Source: Metellina segmentata (Eukaryota; Arthropoda; Arachnida; Araneae; Tetragnathidae). From it: a stretch of 64,000 nucleotides of DNA. The DNA is taken from NCBI GenBank assembly GCA_947359465.1, contig OX375873.1:40024437-40088436 (forward strand). Direction: 5' to 3'. Positions 54,386 through 64,000 of this stretch are shown here, piece after piece. The notes under the pieces were generated by a model, which worked only from the letters and a program-made list of their open reading frames with translations, was not told the origin of the DNA and did not search any database. The translations under genes were made by a program, and so were the position numbers. Positions within the stretch are counted from its first letter, which is position 1. Each line of letters starts with the position of its first letter.

Positions 54386-57329
54386 TAAAAATATCTCTAA
54401 TTATCATTTTTTTAAATTCACATTCAGCCTCCGCTTTCATTTGAAACCTTACCTAAAAATACTTCGTTTCTTATCATTTCTTTTTGTGTAATTCATTTTC
54501 TACGCTTACCAAATTTCTTTCTATATGTTCAGTATTAACATGCCTCACTCGATTTCCACGTTTACCTTGTTTGAAAGTCAGCTAAGATGTATATACATTT
54601 CTCCAATCCTTGCAACACTCAAGTTACGAGAACCCTTCTCCGGTTTCAAACAAACTTTGCTGTCTTAAATACTTTACATTAAATTGTTTGCTTCTTGGAG
54701 AATAAAGTTTCCAATTACTTCTATACCATTTTTATTTTTCTATTCAGCGTTTATTCAATATTTCTATGCACCTACTTATATATTTGCCATTAGGTTTAAT
54801 TCAAAAGTTCGGTTTATTCAGGAAAAGAATGTGTAATTCAGCGTCGTGCGCCAATCTCCGTGAATCCGAAAAGAAAAAGTTGCGCCACGAATCGTAGAAG
54901 GGAACTCTTGATCCAATTATTGGATGCGAATAAATATCCAAATGAAAATTCTCCTTTTTGCCTTCCGAAGTTATTTAAAATTACGCCTTTTAACTCCATA
55001 TTCTCTTGCTTCGTTCCCCAGAAACTCGCAATTTGTTTGTTTTTCCTCTTTTTAATTCTACCTCGATTCAATTCTTCATCAAGAAACTTCCCGTCCAGCT
55101 TTGTCGAGGGCATTAGTTAAAGAGAGGTGAAATTGAATTTCCGGCGAATAAAAACATTTTTATACTTGTTACGGGTTCAAGAGTTCCTACGTTTCCCTAC
55201 GCTTAATTCTCGCCAGACGACTGAAAGTATGCTGTTAGGCGTTAACACGTAATGAAAACTTGGTAACGCTGATGTCATTGAGAGAGCTTTGAAACAAACT
55301 GAAACACCGGCAGCAATTTTCTCCCTCTTTTTCCCCTTTAATTTCCCCCTACTTTTTGTATTTTTTTATTCGTCCATCCACCGCGTGCGCCTTTTCTGTA
55401 ATTACTTTTCTCTAATCACGTCTCGCACGAGTTCTTAATTAGACTTTTACACAAATCTAACGAAACTCGTTCCAAATTAGAAAACACCGAAAAGCAAAGG
55501 AATTGCTGAATCTAATTAGGATCTGGCATCAACAAACTAGCCGCTAAACGCCAGCCACCCATGTTGCAGTTAAAACAAACGACTTTTTTGTTCCGACATG
55601 TTCTCGGGAGTTGTGCGTGCTTTTCTTTTTTTCTCCCCCTGGTTGTTTTTTTCCCTTCTGCTTTTAAATTAATACGTTTTCCTTTTAAAAACTAGAATTT
55701 GAGAGAAGTTGGCGCAATATTTGAAAAATAGCCGCGTTTAGGGGAAGGGGATGAGGTGGTGTGTAAAATATTAAATTAAAAAAAGGAGGTGTAAAACAAT
55801 AAAAAATACATTGAGCGCGAAAAAGAGCGAATGGAGAATGTTCTTTTCTGCTGCAAAACAACGTCTTTTCTAGTTCGTATGACTTAATTAACTTAACACG
55901 TTAGGGGACGGATACAAGTTGAGCTTGCGCCGTGCAGTATGGGATAATACACTTTTTCTGCCTGGTTCGTTACTCAACATTTCCGCCGCCTTAAGTGAGA
56001 GGAAATATTTTGAGGAACCCCTGTGTCTTGGACATGGCTTTGTTGACTGAATCTCGTATTATCAATCTTTTTTCTTTAGGAACCGCCTGGCCAATTACGT
56101 CTCGGCGAAAAAAATATGGTTTAATAACGATGTAATCTCTGTTCTCTCATTAAATTTTTCTAAAATATTTTATCAGCTGTACTTGATAAAAATGACTGAG
56201 AACTCCATTGTGCCAATGGAAGAAGGTTCAAAAATAACAGCTTAAGTTTTGATAAATTTTTAAGATTATGCTATGACAACTTAATATGTTCAGCCATTAT
56301 AAAAGTGGTGTTTGCGGAATTAGTGAGCCTGTTTACAACCAGGATCTCCTACTGTGCTGAAAACTTAAGACTTTTTCAGTATAAGAATACTGTAACTATT
56401 TCTATCAAGTTTAAAGTGTGAATCTCATTTTTCAGCCCTCTCTCTTTTTGAGGTGGATAAGCTTTTGTGGCATTGGATAATGTATGTTATGCATATTTTC
56501 AAATGAATTCTACTTTTATTTAAGGTTTAGACAAAAGATATATAGAATTTTATTTATTATACGTATTTATCTTCCTAATCTCCTAAATGATCCATTACAA
56601 GTTTAAAGAGTTGTTTTGTCTATCCCGTTAAACGATATAAACCCCTATGTTATATGCACTCTGGCAAAAAAAAAATTATTATCATAATTACATCAGCAAG
56701 ATTATTTTTTCGTTATATGTAAAGCCCCTCCGGTGTCGATGCATGCCGATATATGTTTTGACTTGAAGTCAGCCCTTATGCTATCCTGTGGCAAAATGTT
56801 TATAGCGTTCTTATGATATCCTGCTGTTACCTTATGTTATACAGCTGCTGCTCCAGATGTCTTTTTTTCGGTGTAGTTTAATTGTGACGACCTAGAATAT
56901 GAAACATGCTGAATGGGGGATATTACGAAGGATCTATTTGTCCAAGGAAGGGTTTCAACGCCATGGAGGCACTCCTAGATGAAGCGGGCCGTGTGTTCTG
57001 GTACTGGCAGATAGGACCTTGGAACGTTGCATGAAAGGCCTAACAGGTTGCAGAATCTTCTGTACTTATTGCTATGCTGTCAAACTACCTGGTAGCATTG
57101 CTAGAAGTGACCGACTGTGTTAAGTGACAGTCCCCACACCATTACACGTTAAATGCTACTCTAATACATTGAGCTAACCTGCACTACAACTTAGATTGGT
57201 ACCGCTGGCCTGGTCTGCTCTAGACGCGAATGCTGTGGTTATTTACCCCAAGGCAGAAGCCATATTCGTCACTATACGCTGCCATTCCATGCCTGTTCGC
57301 AACTCTCAAGCTCTGCACCAGACACATCC
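54386..57329. other. Non-coding stretch with a GC-richer island
   Basis: No gene is seen. From about 54840 to 55750 the sequence is repeat-poor and rich in homeodomain-type cores (GTAATTAC, CTTAATTAGAC, TCTAATTAGG). The 86- and 91-codon frames on opposite strands near 54838-55120 overlap each other and have no motif. The part near 56900-57330 is GC-richer and unrecognised. Confidence 0.4.
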
Positions 57330-57597
57330 GACAGTACGATTTTCAACCAAAGACCGTCGTGAACAAAGGGGGCTGGTGCACGTTACATGTGTCGTAGCAT
57401 CAAATGTCCTCACGTTCGCGTGGTGTGGATGTTTGAAGAATGGGGTTCCAGCTCACGTGTGACCTCGTCATCTGAACGTGGTTCAATATTACGTGGAGTT
57501 ATCCTCGTATGTTTCCCTTCAGGTTAGATCCCGGACCGTTGCCAATAGCTCACTGTGTTGTTCTAGTGTGACTTTCATTGAAATAAACACCTACCGA
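57330..57597 (+). mobile_element. SINE, type B, left member of tail-to-tail pair
   Basis: CAACCAAAGACCGTCGTGAAC is the type B junction. The shared body follows: GGGGGCTGGTGCACGTTAC, TGTCCTCACGTTCGCGTGG, CTGAACGTGG, GATCCCGGACCGTTGCC and a worn tail AATAAACACCTACC. The head is lost or too diverged to recognise. Its tail faces the tail of the next SINE only about 15 bp away. Confidence 0.85.
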
Positions 57598-57611
57598 CAA
57601 TGCGGTTTTAG

Positions 57612-57915
57612 GTAGGTAGTTTATTTCCGTCACACTGGAGATACACAGCGGGCTATGTCGATGGTCTGGGATCAATCCCGAAAGGAAAGATCCAAGGAAA
57701 ACGCCTTGTACTTTTGACCCATTGTCAGATGATGAGAACTACGCCTGAGCTGGCACAGAACTCTCCAAACCTCCCCACTAGCCAAAAGAAGAAGATTTTA
57801 GGCCGCAACAGCACAGCATCCGTGTACACGGCGGTCTTTTGCTGAACCACGTTTCGAACTCGCAACCCTCCGGTTGCTAATCCGATGCTCTGCCAACTGG
57901 ACCTACATCGGCCCA
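57612..57915 (-). mobile_element. SINE, type B, right member of tail-to-tail pair
   Basis: On the minus strand: GGCCGATGTAGGTCCAGTTG, GCAGAGCATCGG, GTTGCGAGTTCGAAACG (B-box like), then AAAGACCGCCGTGTACACGG, the type B junction. The body follows through CTCAGGCGTAGTT, GGATCTTTCC, GATCCCAGACCATCG and a tail ending GTGTGACGGAAATAAACTAC and CTACC. This copy keeps the tRNA-like head that its partner lacks. Confidence 0.88.
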
Positions 57916-59305
57916 TGTGTTTATTAAGTATAGAACTGATAGCTGGACGAAACTGAAATTATTTTTTCAACTGTGTTATTGGACATTCAAGAGAAACTGG
58001 ATAGATGTCTATGGTAGGGGAAGAGTAGTTGCGTTCAAAGTAATGAATGAATAGATACACAGTGCTGTTCGGAAAACCCAGAATCAGTCAGTGTGATAAT
58101 ATTTAAATAATAAACTGGGTAATGGTAATTGCATCCATTGATCATTCTGATACTTCGGTTCAACGTTATTGGTTGACTCGTCAGCTGATGACATGATTGC
58201 AATGGCATGTGACAAAATTCTGAAACATTTGTGGTAGAATAAGTTATATAGTACTAAGGTTGTAAAAGTAGCAAAATTTTTCGATGCCGCTTATTTTTTT
58301 TAAATTTGTTAGTAAAATCTAATAAATTAATTTCAAAAAATGAAGTGAGTTTGAAGGTAGTGAGCAACTGTTTGCATTGGGAATATATTATTTCCAGGTG
58401 ATGGTGGACATTTTTTTGGCCTTCATGACTACGTTTTATCCCGTTAATCGCTTCACTTTCGGAAAACAATACGGTTTTTCACTTTGTGTTGTGACAGCCG
58501 AAATTTGACGTTTTAATCTTCCTCCTAAACACCAAACTACACTCTGGTGTTTAAATCCGTGCTCTCGTTGCTTTTCATGCTACTACTGAATGGACTACAT
58601 AAGACAATTAACCCAAGGTAGATTGTTAACCCCCTGTAGAACCCTGTTATAAATAAGGTTGTAATAGGGTTCCACGGACCTTTAGCAGTCTCAACAAGAC
58701 CTGCACTTTCGTTTAGTTTTTAGTAGTCCTTAAAAAGCCTCAATATTTGCTAATAATCGTTGAAAGATTTGAAGACGTTAGTTTTTTTCTACAAAACTTT
58801 GCGTATTTTTTTTTAACCTGTATTCAAAAACCAAAATCATCGATCACACTTGTCCGAAACCCAAATATAGCATTGTGGAAAGTTTCTTCCCTTGGTCACT
58901 TACAGCTTAATCTATATACGAGCTGTACAAAATGTAGCCTTAAAAGTGAAAAACAGCTTTGGAAAGTAACTATAAATGGCCATACTTTTTTGTTCTTAAA
59001 ATGTCCAAGCTGAAGAGGGAACCCTATATAAGCAGATTTGTTGTGTGCCTGAAACAGTGATTTACTTTTCTTTTTTGTGCTTTAAGCCAGTAGATCAAAA
59101 TTACAAAAATCGACTTTTCAATATTGGTATAGCTGCCTTGTATAATAATAAGCATTTCCTCAAAATCAAAAGTTCAAACAAAATTTATTTCTGTAGAAAA
59201 AAGATGGAGAAAATTCAAGCTTCTTTCCATTGGGATTTGAGCCCTCGAAGTCATATCTTCTATAGATGTGAACGGACATCACAACCCGGAAGTAACCTGA
59301 ATGGC
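57916..59305. other. Non-coding stretch, no gene seen
   Basis: GAACCCTGTTATAA and TTGTAATAGGGTTC at 58639-58672 form a short stem-loop. No gene is seen. Confidence 0.45.
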
Positions 59306-59565
59306 CTTTCGCCCTTTCATTTTTACCCTCATCTACCCTTTTGCTTTTTTTTTCTTCCGTCATTGTGTTTGTCTGGTGACTGGCTCAGCTATCACCCTTT
59401 CATTTTTACCCTCATCTACCCTTTTGCTTTTTTTTTCTTCTTCCCTCATTGTGTTTGTCGGGTGACTTGGCTCAACTATCACCCTTTCATTTCTACCCTC
59501 ATCTACCCTTTTGCTTTTCTTTTTCTTCCGTCCTTGTGTTTGTCTGGTGACTGGCTAAGCTTGGA
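59306..59565 (+). repeat. Tandem repeat, 83-87-bp unit, three copies
   Basis: CATTTTTACCCTCATCTACC occurs at 59318 and 59401, and with one changed base at 59488. Each is followed by CTTTTGCTTTT, a pyrimidine run, TTGTGTTTGTC and GGTGAC. The 174-codon frame across it changes phase between units (YPHLPFCFF, then TLIYPFAFF), so it is not a conserved protein repeat. Confidence 0.93.
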
Positions 59566-59606
59566 CTAATATGGCGACTGTGCCATAAAAACCGAAAACA
59601 ATCAAC
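59553..59606 (+). repeat. Copy of dispersed GGCCAAATATGGC motif
   Basis: AAGCTTGGACTAATATGGCG, ACTGTGCCATAAAAACC, then CAATCAAC, directly after the tandem repeat. Confidence 0.5.
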
Positions 59607-60234
59607 AAGAGGGATTTTAATTATCTTTGAAAAATCTGAAATAATTGACTAAATGCATTTTGAAAATGAGCTCTTGAAATGCCATTCACAATGCAGTGGA
59701 ATTTTATATAATTTGTCACCGACCCCTCCCAAGCCGATGATTGGAGGCACGTTCTTCGCAAAGTAGAGTCTAAGTTGTCCAATGGACCTAAGCGGTAATT
59801 GTTTCGTGCACCGATATACTGAGCTCTTAATTATCGCCCTGCCCGGTAGGAAGCGTCCTCATCGACTTTGCTTTAGATGATGGATGGATTGCACGTTCGT
59901 TTCTTCCGCTTCCAATGCGTGATTCCTTTGCTCGATGATTATTTTCAAACAATTTGCGCCGTCTATCCAGGCTCTTGCAAATTGGGACTGTAAATAGAAC
60001 TATTAGCAGCTTTGAAAATGGGAGGTTTACCTTACTCAGGCAGTGTTTATCCCTCCTTGCTGATGTTCGGGTGTGTATGCTCTTTGCTGCTGAATAATTG
60101 GATACGTTCTTTTTTTTTTTCCTGGAGTTTTTCATTACACTTGAAGTACCACGTTACGGCGGTAGTTAGATATTTGCTTTTGTTGTTGTTTCTTATGCCT
60201 ACACTGGCAGACCAGAGAAGTGCCAGGCCCGTCA
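59607..60234. other. Non-coding stretch, no gene seen
   Basis: Short overlapping frames on both strands (up to 102 codons) have no recognised motif. Confidence 0.45.
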
Positions 60235-60632
60235 AAGACGGCAAGAGGCGAGGGGGGGTGCGCCTGCCATGTTATTGAGTCCCATTGGGAGGAAGTCCGA
60301 CTTTGCTCGACATACATGACACATCCGTTTTACAGGAAGGTCCCTTTCATACATACATTCACTCACACATATCGTAATTTAGATCCCAATCAGAGGCCGA
60401 TAACCCCCTGATCAGGTACCCCCAGAGGTATTGATTTGGTATGGGAACATGGGGGACATTGTGACCACGACCTATTTAACGTGCCCCAGCCACCATTAGT
60501 GAACACGACGGTCTTTAGCCAGGTCGAAGCGCCGATCTCGCAATCATCAGAATTGGAGGCTCCGCCGAGGACAGAACCCACAACCCTTCTGATGCGAGCC
60601 CAACGCTCTACTGACTGAGCTACCGCGGCTCA
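60235..60632 (-). mobile_element. SINE, type D (tRNA head, type B junction, different 3' end)
   Basis: On the minus strand it starts GAGCCGCGGTAGCTCAGTCA, with GTAGAGCG and a worn B-box GTGGGTTCTGTCC. It continues to CTAAAGACCGTCGTG, TGGTGGCTGGGGCACGTTAA and AGGTCGTGGTCACAATGTCC, which match the type B junction and the start of the shared body. After that the sequence departs (CCATGTTCCCATACC, CTCTGGGGGTACC, CAGGGGGTTATCGGCC) and does not show the GATCTTTCCC stem-loop or GTACGACGTTAA tail. The 3' limit is a guess. Confidence 0.7.
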
Positions 60633-60909
60633 TTTGCTTTTGTTATGCTGTTTGTTCACAGTGACTGGTAGTTAAAAAATACACTGTCAACTCTTTTCTG
60701 TGTACATAAAAATAAAAATTAAGCATGGCTTTGTCTCGATGTATTTCATTTCTTCGGTTATTTGAAAGGAATATAAAAGCGGTATATACTTTCATTTCTC
60801 TTATACAGAAAGAGGAATTTTCCATGCAAAACAAATCAGACGGAAAACGGGAATTTTGCTACTTGTTTCCCTTATGTTCTCGTATAATACATATCCTGGT
60901 TTTCTTAAA

Positions 60910-61045
60910 ATCTAGTGTATCGCCGTTTTGGCGACGTTTGGTGTTTAATCGAATTGGCGTTGACCAGTGAACTGCCATAAATCAATTCGAATTTCATTCT
61001 TTGAAATTTTTACTGGCGACGTGTTAAAATCGTATTCGGAAACAA
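60910..61045 (+). repeat. Degenerate duplication, copy 1
   Basis: TTTGGCGACGTTTGGTGTTTAATC, TCAATTCGAATTTCATTCTT, TACTGGCGACGTGTTAAAATC are matched in order at 61345-61475. Confidence 0.6.
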
Positions 61046-61344
61046 GTCAAGTCCTGTACCAGCTAGTTGATGATTGTAAATATTTATGTTTGTAACAACA
61101 TCTTTGAATGTATAACTTTCTTTGACCTAGATTCTAAAGCTGGCTCCTGTGGAACAGGAATCCCCTCCCGGCCATCCCTTGTCCGACTTTAAGCCTTAAG
61201 AACTAATTTGACTTATCACCACTTTTTATAACGTTTGGCGATTGCATGAGAACCTTTTTGAAATCAAACAAACCAGACGAAAAGTCCAGATCTTTTACTT
61301 CCGCTAACTAAATACTGTCGCATAATATCTATTGAGGTTGCCTT

Positions 61345-61475
61345 AAAATGTAGTTTAATCGACGATTTGGGGACGTTTAATCTGATTGGAGCATTGTTTA
61401 GTGGACTATCATATACTATATCAATTCAGATTTCATTCTTTGGAATTATTATTGGCGAAGTGCTAAAATCATATT
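61345..61475 (+). repeat. Degenerate duplication, copy 2
   Basis: TTTGGGGACGTTTAATC, TCAATTCAGATTTCATTCTT, TATTGGCGAAGTGCTAAAATC follow the same order as in 60910-61045. Confidence 0.6.
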
Positions 61476-63743
61476 TTAAAAATCTAGCCAATTGACGTCA
61501 CATTCGGAACTTACAGAAAACACGTTCCGTCACAAAACACTACCACCGCCTGCATTTATCTTGAATGAATAAGCTTCTCATTTGGTTGAAAGCTCGTTGT
61601 AAATCGATGATTTGTGTGAAGGTCGTGAAATCGCATATCTGACTTGCTAGTTAGAAAAGCATACTCAAAGACCAAAAGTGTTTATCCATATTTGGTGTCT
61701 GAGTTGATGGTTGTTGCTTGCTTTTTAACTGGAACTTGATACCATTAAATTGCAGTATGGTCACTCAACCAACTTGCAATTGAGTGTTCTCTGTTCTCAA
61801 GCGTTATGAGACACATCGTATAGTTTTAGACACCCATTTTAACAATCATCAATCCTAGAAACGAAACTTGGAGATATTACCTTCGTGACTAATACGTTAT
61901 ATATGGAATGACTAAATTCAATGTGGCAAGCAGTAGAATTAAATTTATTTCCTGCATCCTTAATAATTAATTCATAAAATTAAGTTAAACTTTTGCTCAA
62001 CACGCTTTTGAAGATAATTTCGAACTTCCTCTCAATTCCTAGCATATTTCTAATAAAACTTCCTTATTAATAGAACATCCGCTTCTCACAAAGAAAGGTG
62101 TGCATTCGCTTTAAAATATGCTACTCCAGTTTGGAAATTTATTTTTGTGTTGTTTTGAAGATGAATTAGTACATTGCCTTTCTGTTGTATTAAAAGTGTT
62201 ATGAGTAAAATATCGTACATATATTTTACCAAACGATATTTATTCAAAAGCAAAATTTCTGGTTAACTGGACGGGATAGGATTAAAAATTTTGCAAACGA
62301 TTTTTTAATGTTTTTAATTTTCTCGGTTTTAGAATTTAATTTATGCATTTGTCTTTATTAGCATTCCTTTGCTATAAAGTAACAAAAGGGTATTAAAAAC
62401 AAAGAAATTGTTGTTCCACCTAAAAAATTCCGATAGAGAAAGATTCTTGGAAGGTTTTTAATGTAGTGCCAAAGTTGAAAAATGATTAACTTTTATCACT
62501 TTCCTGTCGTTCTATTGTTAAACTAAATATATGCACGCAAGAACATCTCTCTACAAAAGTTTTAAAAGAGTTAATTCCATTAAAAACTTTTTTGTTTTAC
62601 CGAATTATACACTGAAACTCAGTTTAAAATATTCTCAAGAAATATTAAAAGCATGTAACATCAACATACTAAAAATACTATGTGAGAAGAAAAATATTTT
62701 CAAATGTTTCGTATATTGTAAAACATGACAGTTTTTAAAATACTTTCTTCCAAAGATTAAACCTTTTTTCTTTATATGCATATTTAAAATCAATGTACTT
62801 GAATAAATCTATAAAAGTTCGCGTGTTGATGGTTTAGAAATGCTATAGATTCGAGAAGATACGAAAAGAATTACGCTGGTTTCAACCTTCATGTTACATA
62901 AAAGTTATTAAATTTTGTGAATTCATTTCAGGAACCCCGCGAATTGATTTTTACATGACTTACTTTTAGCAATTTTATTATTTTCTCATATTATCAAAAC
63001 TAAAAGTCGGGGTTTTTTTTTCTCATTTTTCCTCGAATGATACATTTTTCTTGAAAAAGAACAGAAAAGTTTGTTAAATTAGCCATAATTCCTCCTTTTT
63101 ATTTTTTTTAAAGATTAGATGTATTAGTAATGGAGGGGGGGGGGTTGTCGTTTATTGCTTGATGGAAAAAGTTTTCAAAATTTTGTTTAATGTTTGTGCT
63201 TGGTTTATATTTTTAATATCATATTCTTTTAAGACTGCACTTTTTAAATGTGAAGCAAGAAATATTCTAGTTTTTCAGTTATAATTAAATGTTTCTTGAG
63301 AGTTAAATATACAAAGTGCACCACCTACACGAAAAACGAAAAAAAAATACATACTTTTTATTTCACCTTGGACAGTTTTGTAAACTTAAGCAAGATGGAA
63401 TTGCTGAAGGTTTTTGCACCCAATGAAATAAAAGTATTCGTGTACTTTAAAAAATATCAGAAGTGTAATTTTTCTCATAACTAGCTCTACTAGCTCTAAA
63501 TGTATTAAATACACAATGTTTTACAAGTGATTATGAACCCCCCCCCCTTTTTTTTTTTCGAGTTTCTTTTTCACAAATAAAATATTAAAAACACTTCCTA
63601 AATGTGCGATACTTATAAACCAGCTTATAATTATCAAAATGAGCTTTAAGAAAAGGCTTATTTTGCTTCTGTTTTAAAGAATTTGCGATGCTTAAGTTAC
63701 TATTACACATATTCTTTGGATGTGGCGATCCAGATATTATATT

Positions 63744-63871
63744 CGTCATCTGATTGTGGTTCAAAATTATGTGATTTTGTCCTCGAATTTTTTCCCGTTG
63801 GAATTATCCCGGACCGTCGCCAATAGACCGTGATGTTGTTCCAGTGCGACGTTAGTTAAAATATCTACCTA
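63744..63871 (+). mobile_element. SINE 3'-end fragment
   Basis: CGTCATCTGATTGTGG, TTCAAAATTATGTGATTTTG, TCCTCG, a decayed stem-loop, CCCGGACCGTCGCCAATAG, AGTGCGACGTTAGTTAAAAT and CTACCTACC show the 3' half of the type A/B SINE body. The head is missing. Confidence 0.85.
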
Positions 63872-63927
63872 CCAGATATATTCCAGCAGACTCAATATCC
63901 AACATATTAATCATTTTTTTGCATTAA

Positions 63928-64000
63928 GGGGGTCCGGGACACATTGAAATTTTTTTTTTATTAATTAATTTAGAATTTTGAATTTTTTTTTGTACTGATT
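63928..64000 (-). mobile_element. Second copy of the TTAA element, cut by window end
   Basis: TTAA at 63924-63927 is followed by GGGGGTCCGGGACACATTGA, then T-rich sequence with ATTAATTAATTTAGAA and GTACTGATT. The right end of the 47799-48703 element, read inward, runs GGGTGTCCGGAACACATC, ATTAATCAATTTAGAAC, GTATTGATT. The two are clearly the same family and this copy lies in the opposite orientation. Its other end is outside the window. Confidence 0.8.

Larger units (their letters stand above)
60633..63743. other. AT-rich non-coding stretch
   Basis: No gene is seen. It includes a degenerate duplication (next entries) and a G run near 63136-63146. Confidence 0.5.

Noticed and set aside
59045..59569. 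174-codon open frame, the longest in the window
   Set aside because: Its second half runs over an 83-87-bp tandem repeat and changes phase between units, giving low-complexity Phe-rich sequence. The first half has no motif.

Overview
This window reads as a stretch of an arthropod nuclear genome with no recognisable host gene, most probably from an araneoid spider. It is AT-rich by eye, has no operon-like ORF packing, and is filled with eukaryotic repeats: tRNA-derived SINEs with target-site duplications, Tc1, pogo/Tigger, hAT and piggyBac-like DNA transposons, a Helitron and many tandem arrays. The spider assignment rests on my recollection of similar SINE and Tc1 sequences in orb-weaver genomes. 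It is an inference, not something proved here. Open reading frames are short and scattered. Those that mean anything are pieces of dead transposases or chance ORFs across SINEs and microsatellites.

Layout. 1-4690 is AT-rich sequence with a degenerate duplicated segment. 4691-7066 is a 398-bp satellite array whose unit carries a SINE-tail fragment and a long imperfect palindrome. 7067-15600 holds degenerate tandem repeats, a hAT-like MITE, AT and CT simple repeats, an RTE-like 3' end and a SINE. 16680-20170 is a run of older duplications and arrays. A Tc1 element (20171-21670) sits inside the last array, which resumes after it. 22700-30000 carries a deleted DUF4817-type DNA transposon, several SINEs, a tandem duplication in which one copy was later hit by a SINE, and a 592-bp hAT element. 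30377-36200 has a 350-bp fold-back hairpin, a 206-bp tandem array, a nested SINE cluster and a degenerate ~370-bp repeat. 38873-50053 contains further SINEs, two decayed Tc1 transposases, a 2-kb non-autonomous Helitron and a 905-bp element flanked by TTAA. 50560-52870 is a ~415-bp degenerate array with a long AT microsatellite. 53302-54377 holds a Tigger remnant and a 136-bp hAT MITE. 57330-60632 has a tail-to-tail SINE pair, a short tandem repeat and another SINE variant. A second copy of the TTAA element begins at 63928 and runs off the end.

There is no pathway or gene cluster here. The biology is that of mobile DNA. Short non-autonomous elements dominate, each needing enzymes encoded elsewhere: LINE reverse transcriptase for the SINEs, and Tc1, pogo, hAT, piggyBac and Helitron proteins for the others. 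Several relatively GC-rich, repeat-poor islands (near 10.6-11.35 kb, 17.5-18.1 kb, 25.06-25.56 kb, 31.0-31.7 kb, 40.0-40.7 kb, 50.1-50.7 kb and 54.8-55.75 kb) are the best candidates for conserved regulatory DNA of a distant gene, but nothing in the sequence alone proves it.

The most interesting observations are the modular SINE families that share a body but have different heads, the SINE-derived palindromic satellite, a SINE insertion with its empty paralogous site still next to it, the large fold-back hairpin, and a short dispersed motif found about a dozen times.
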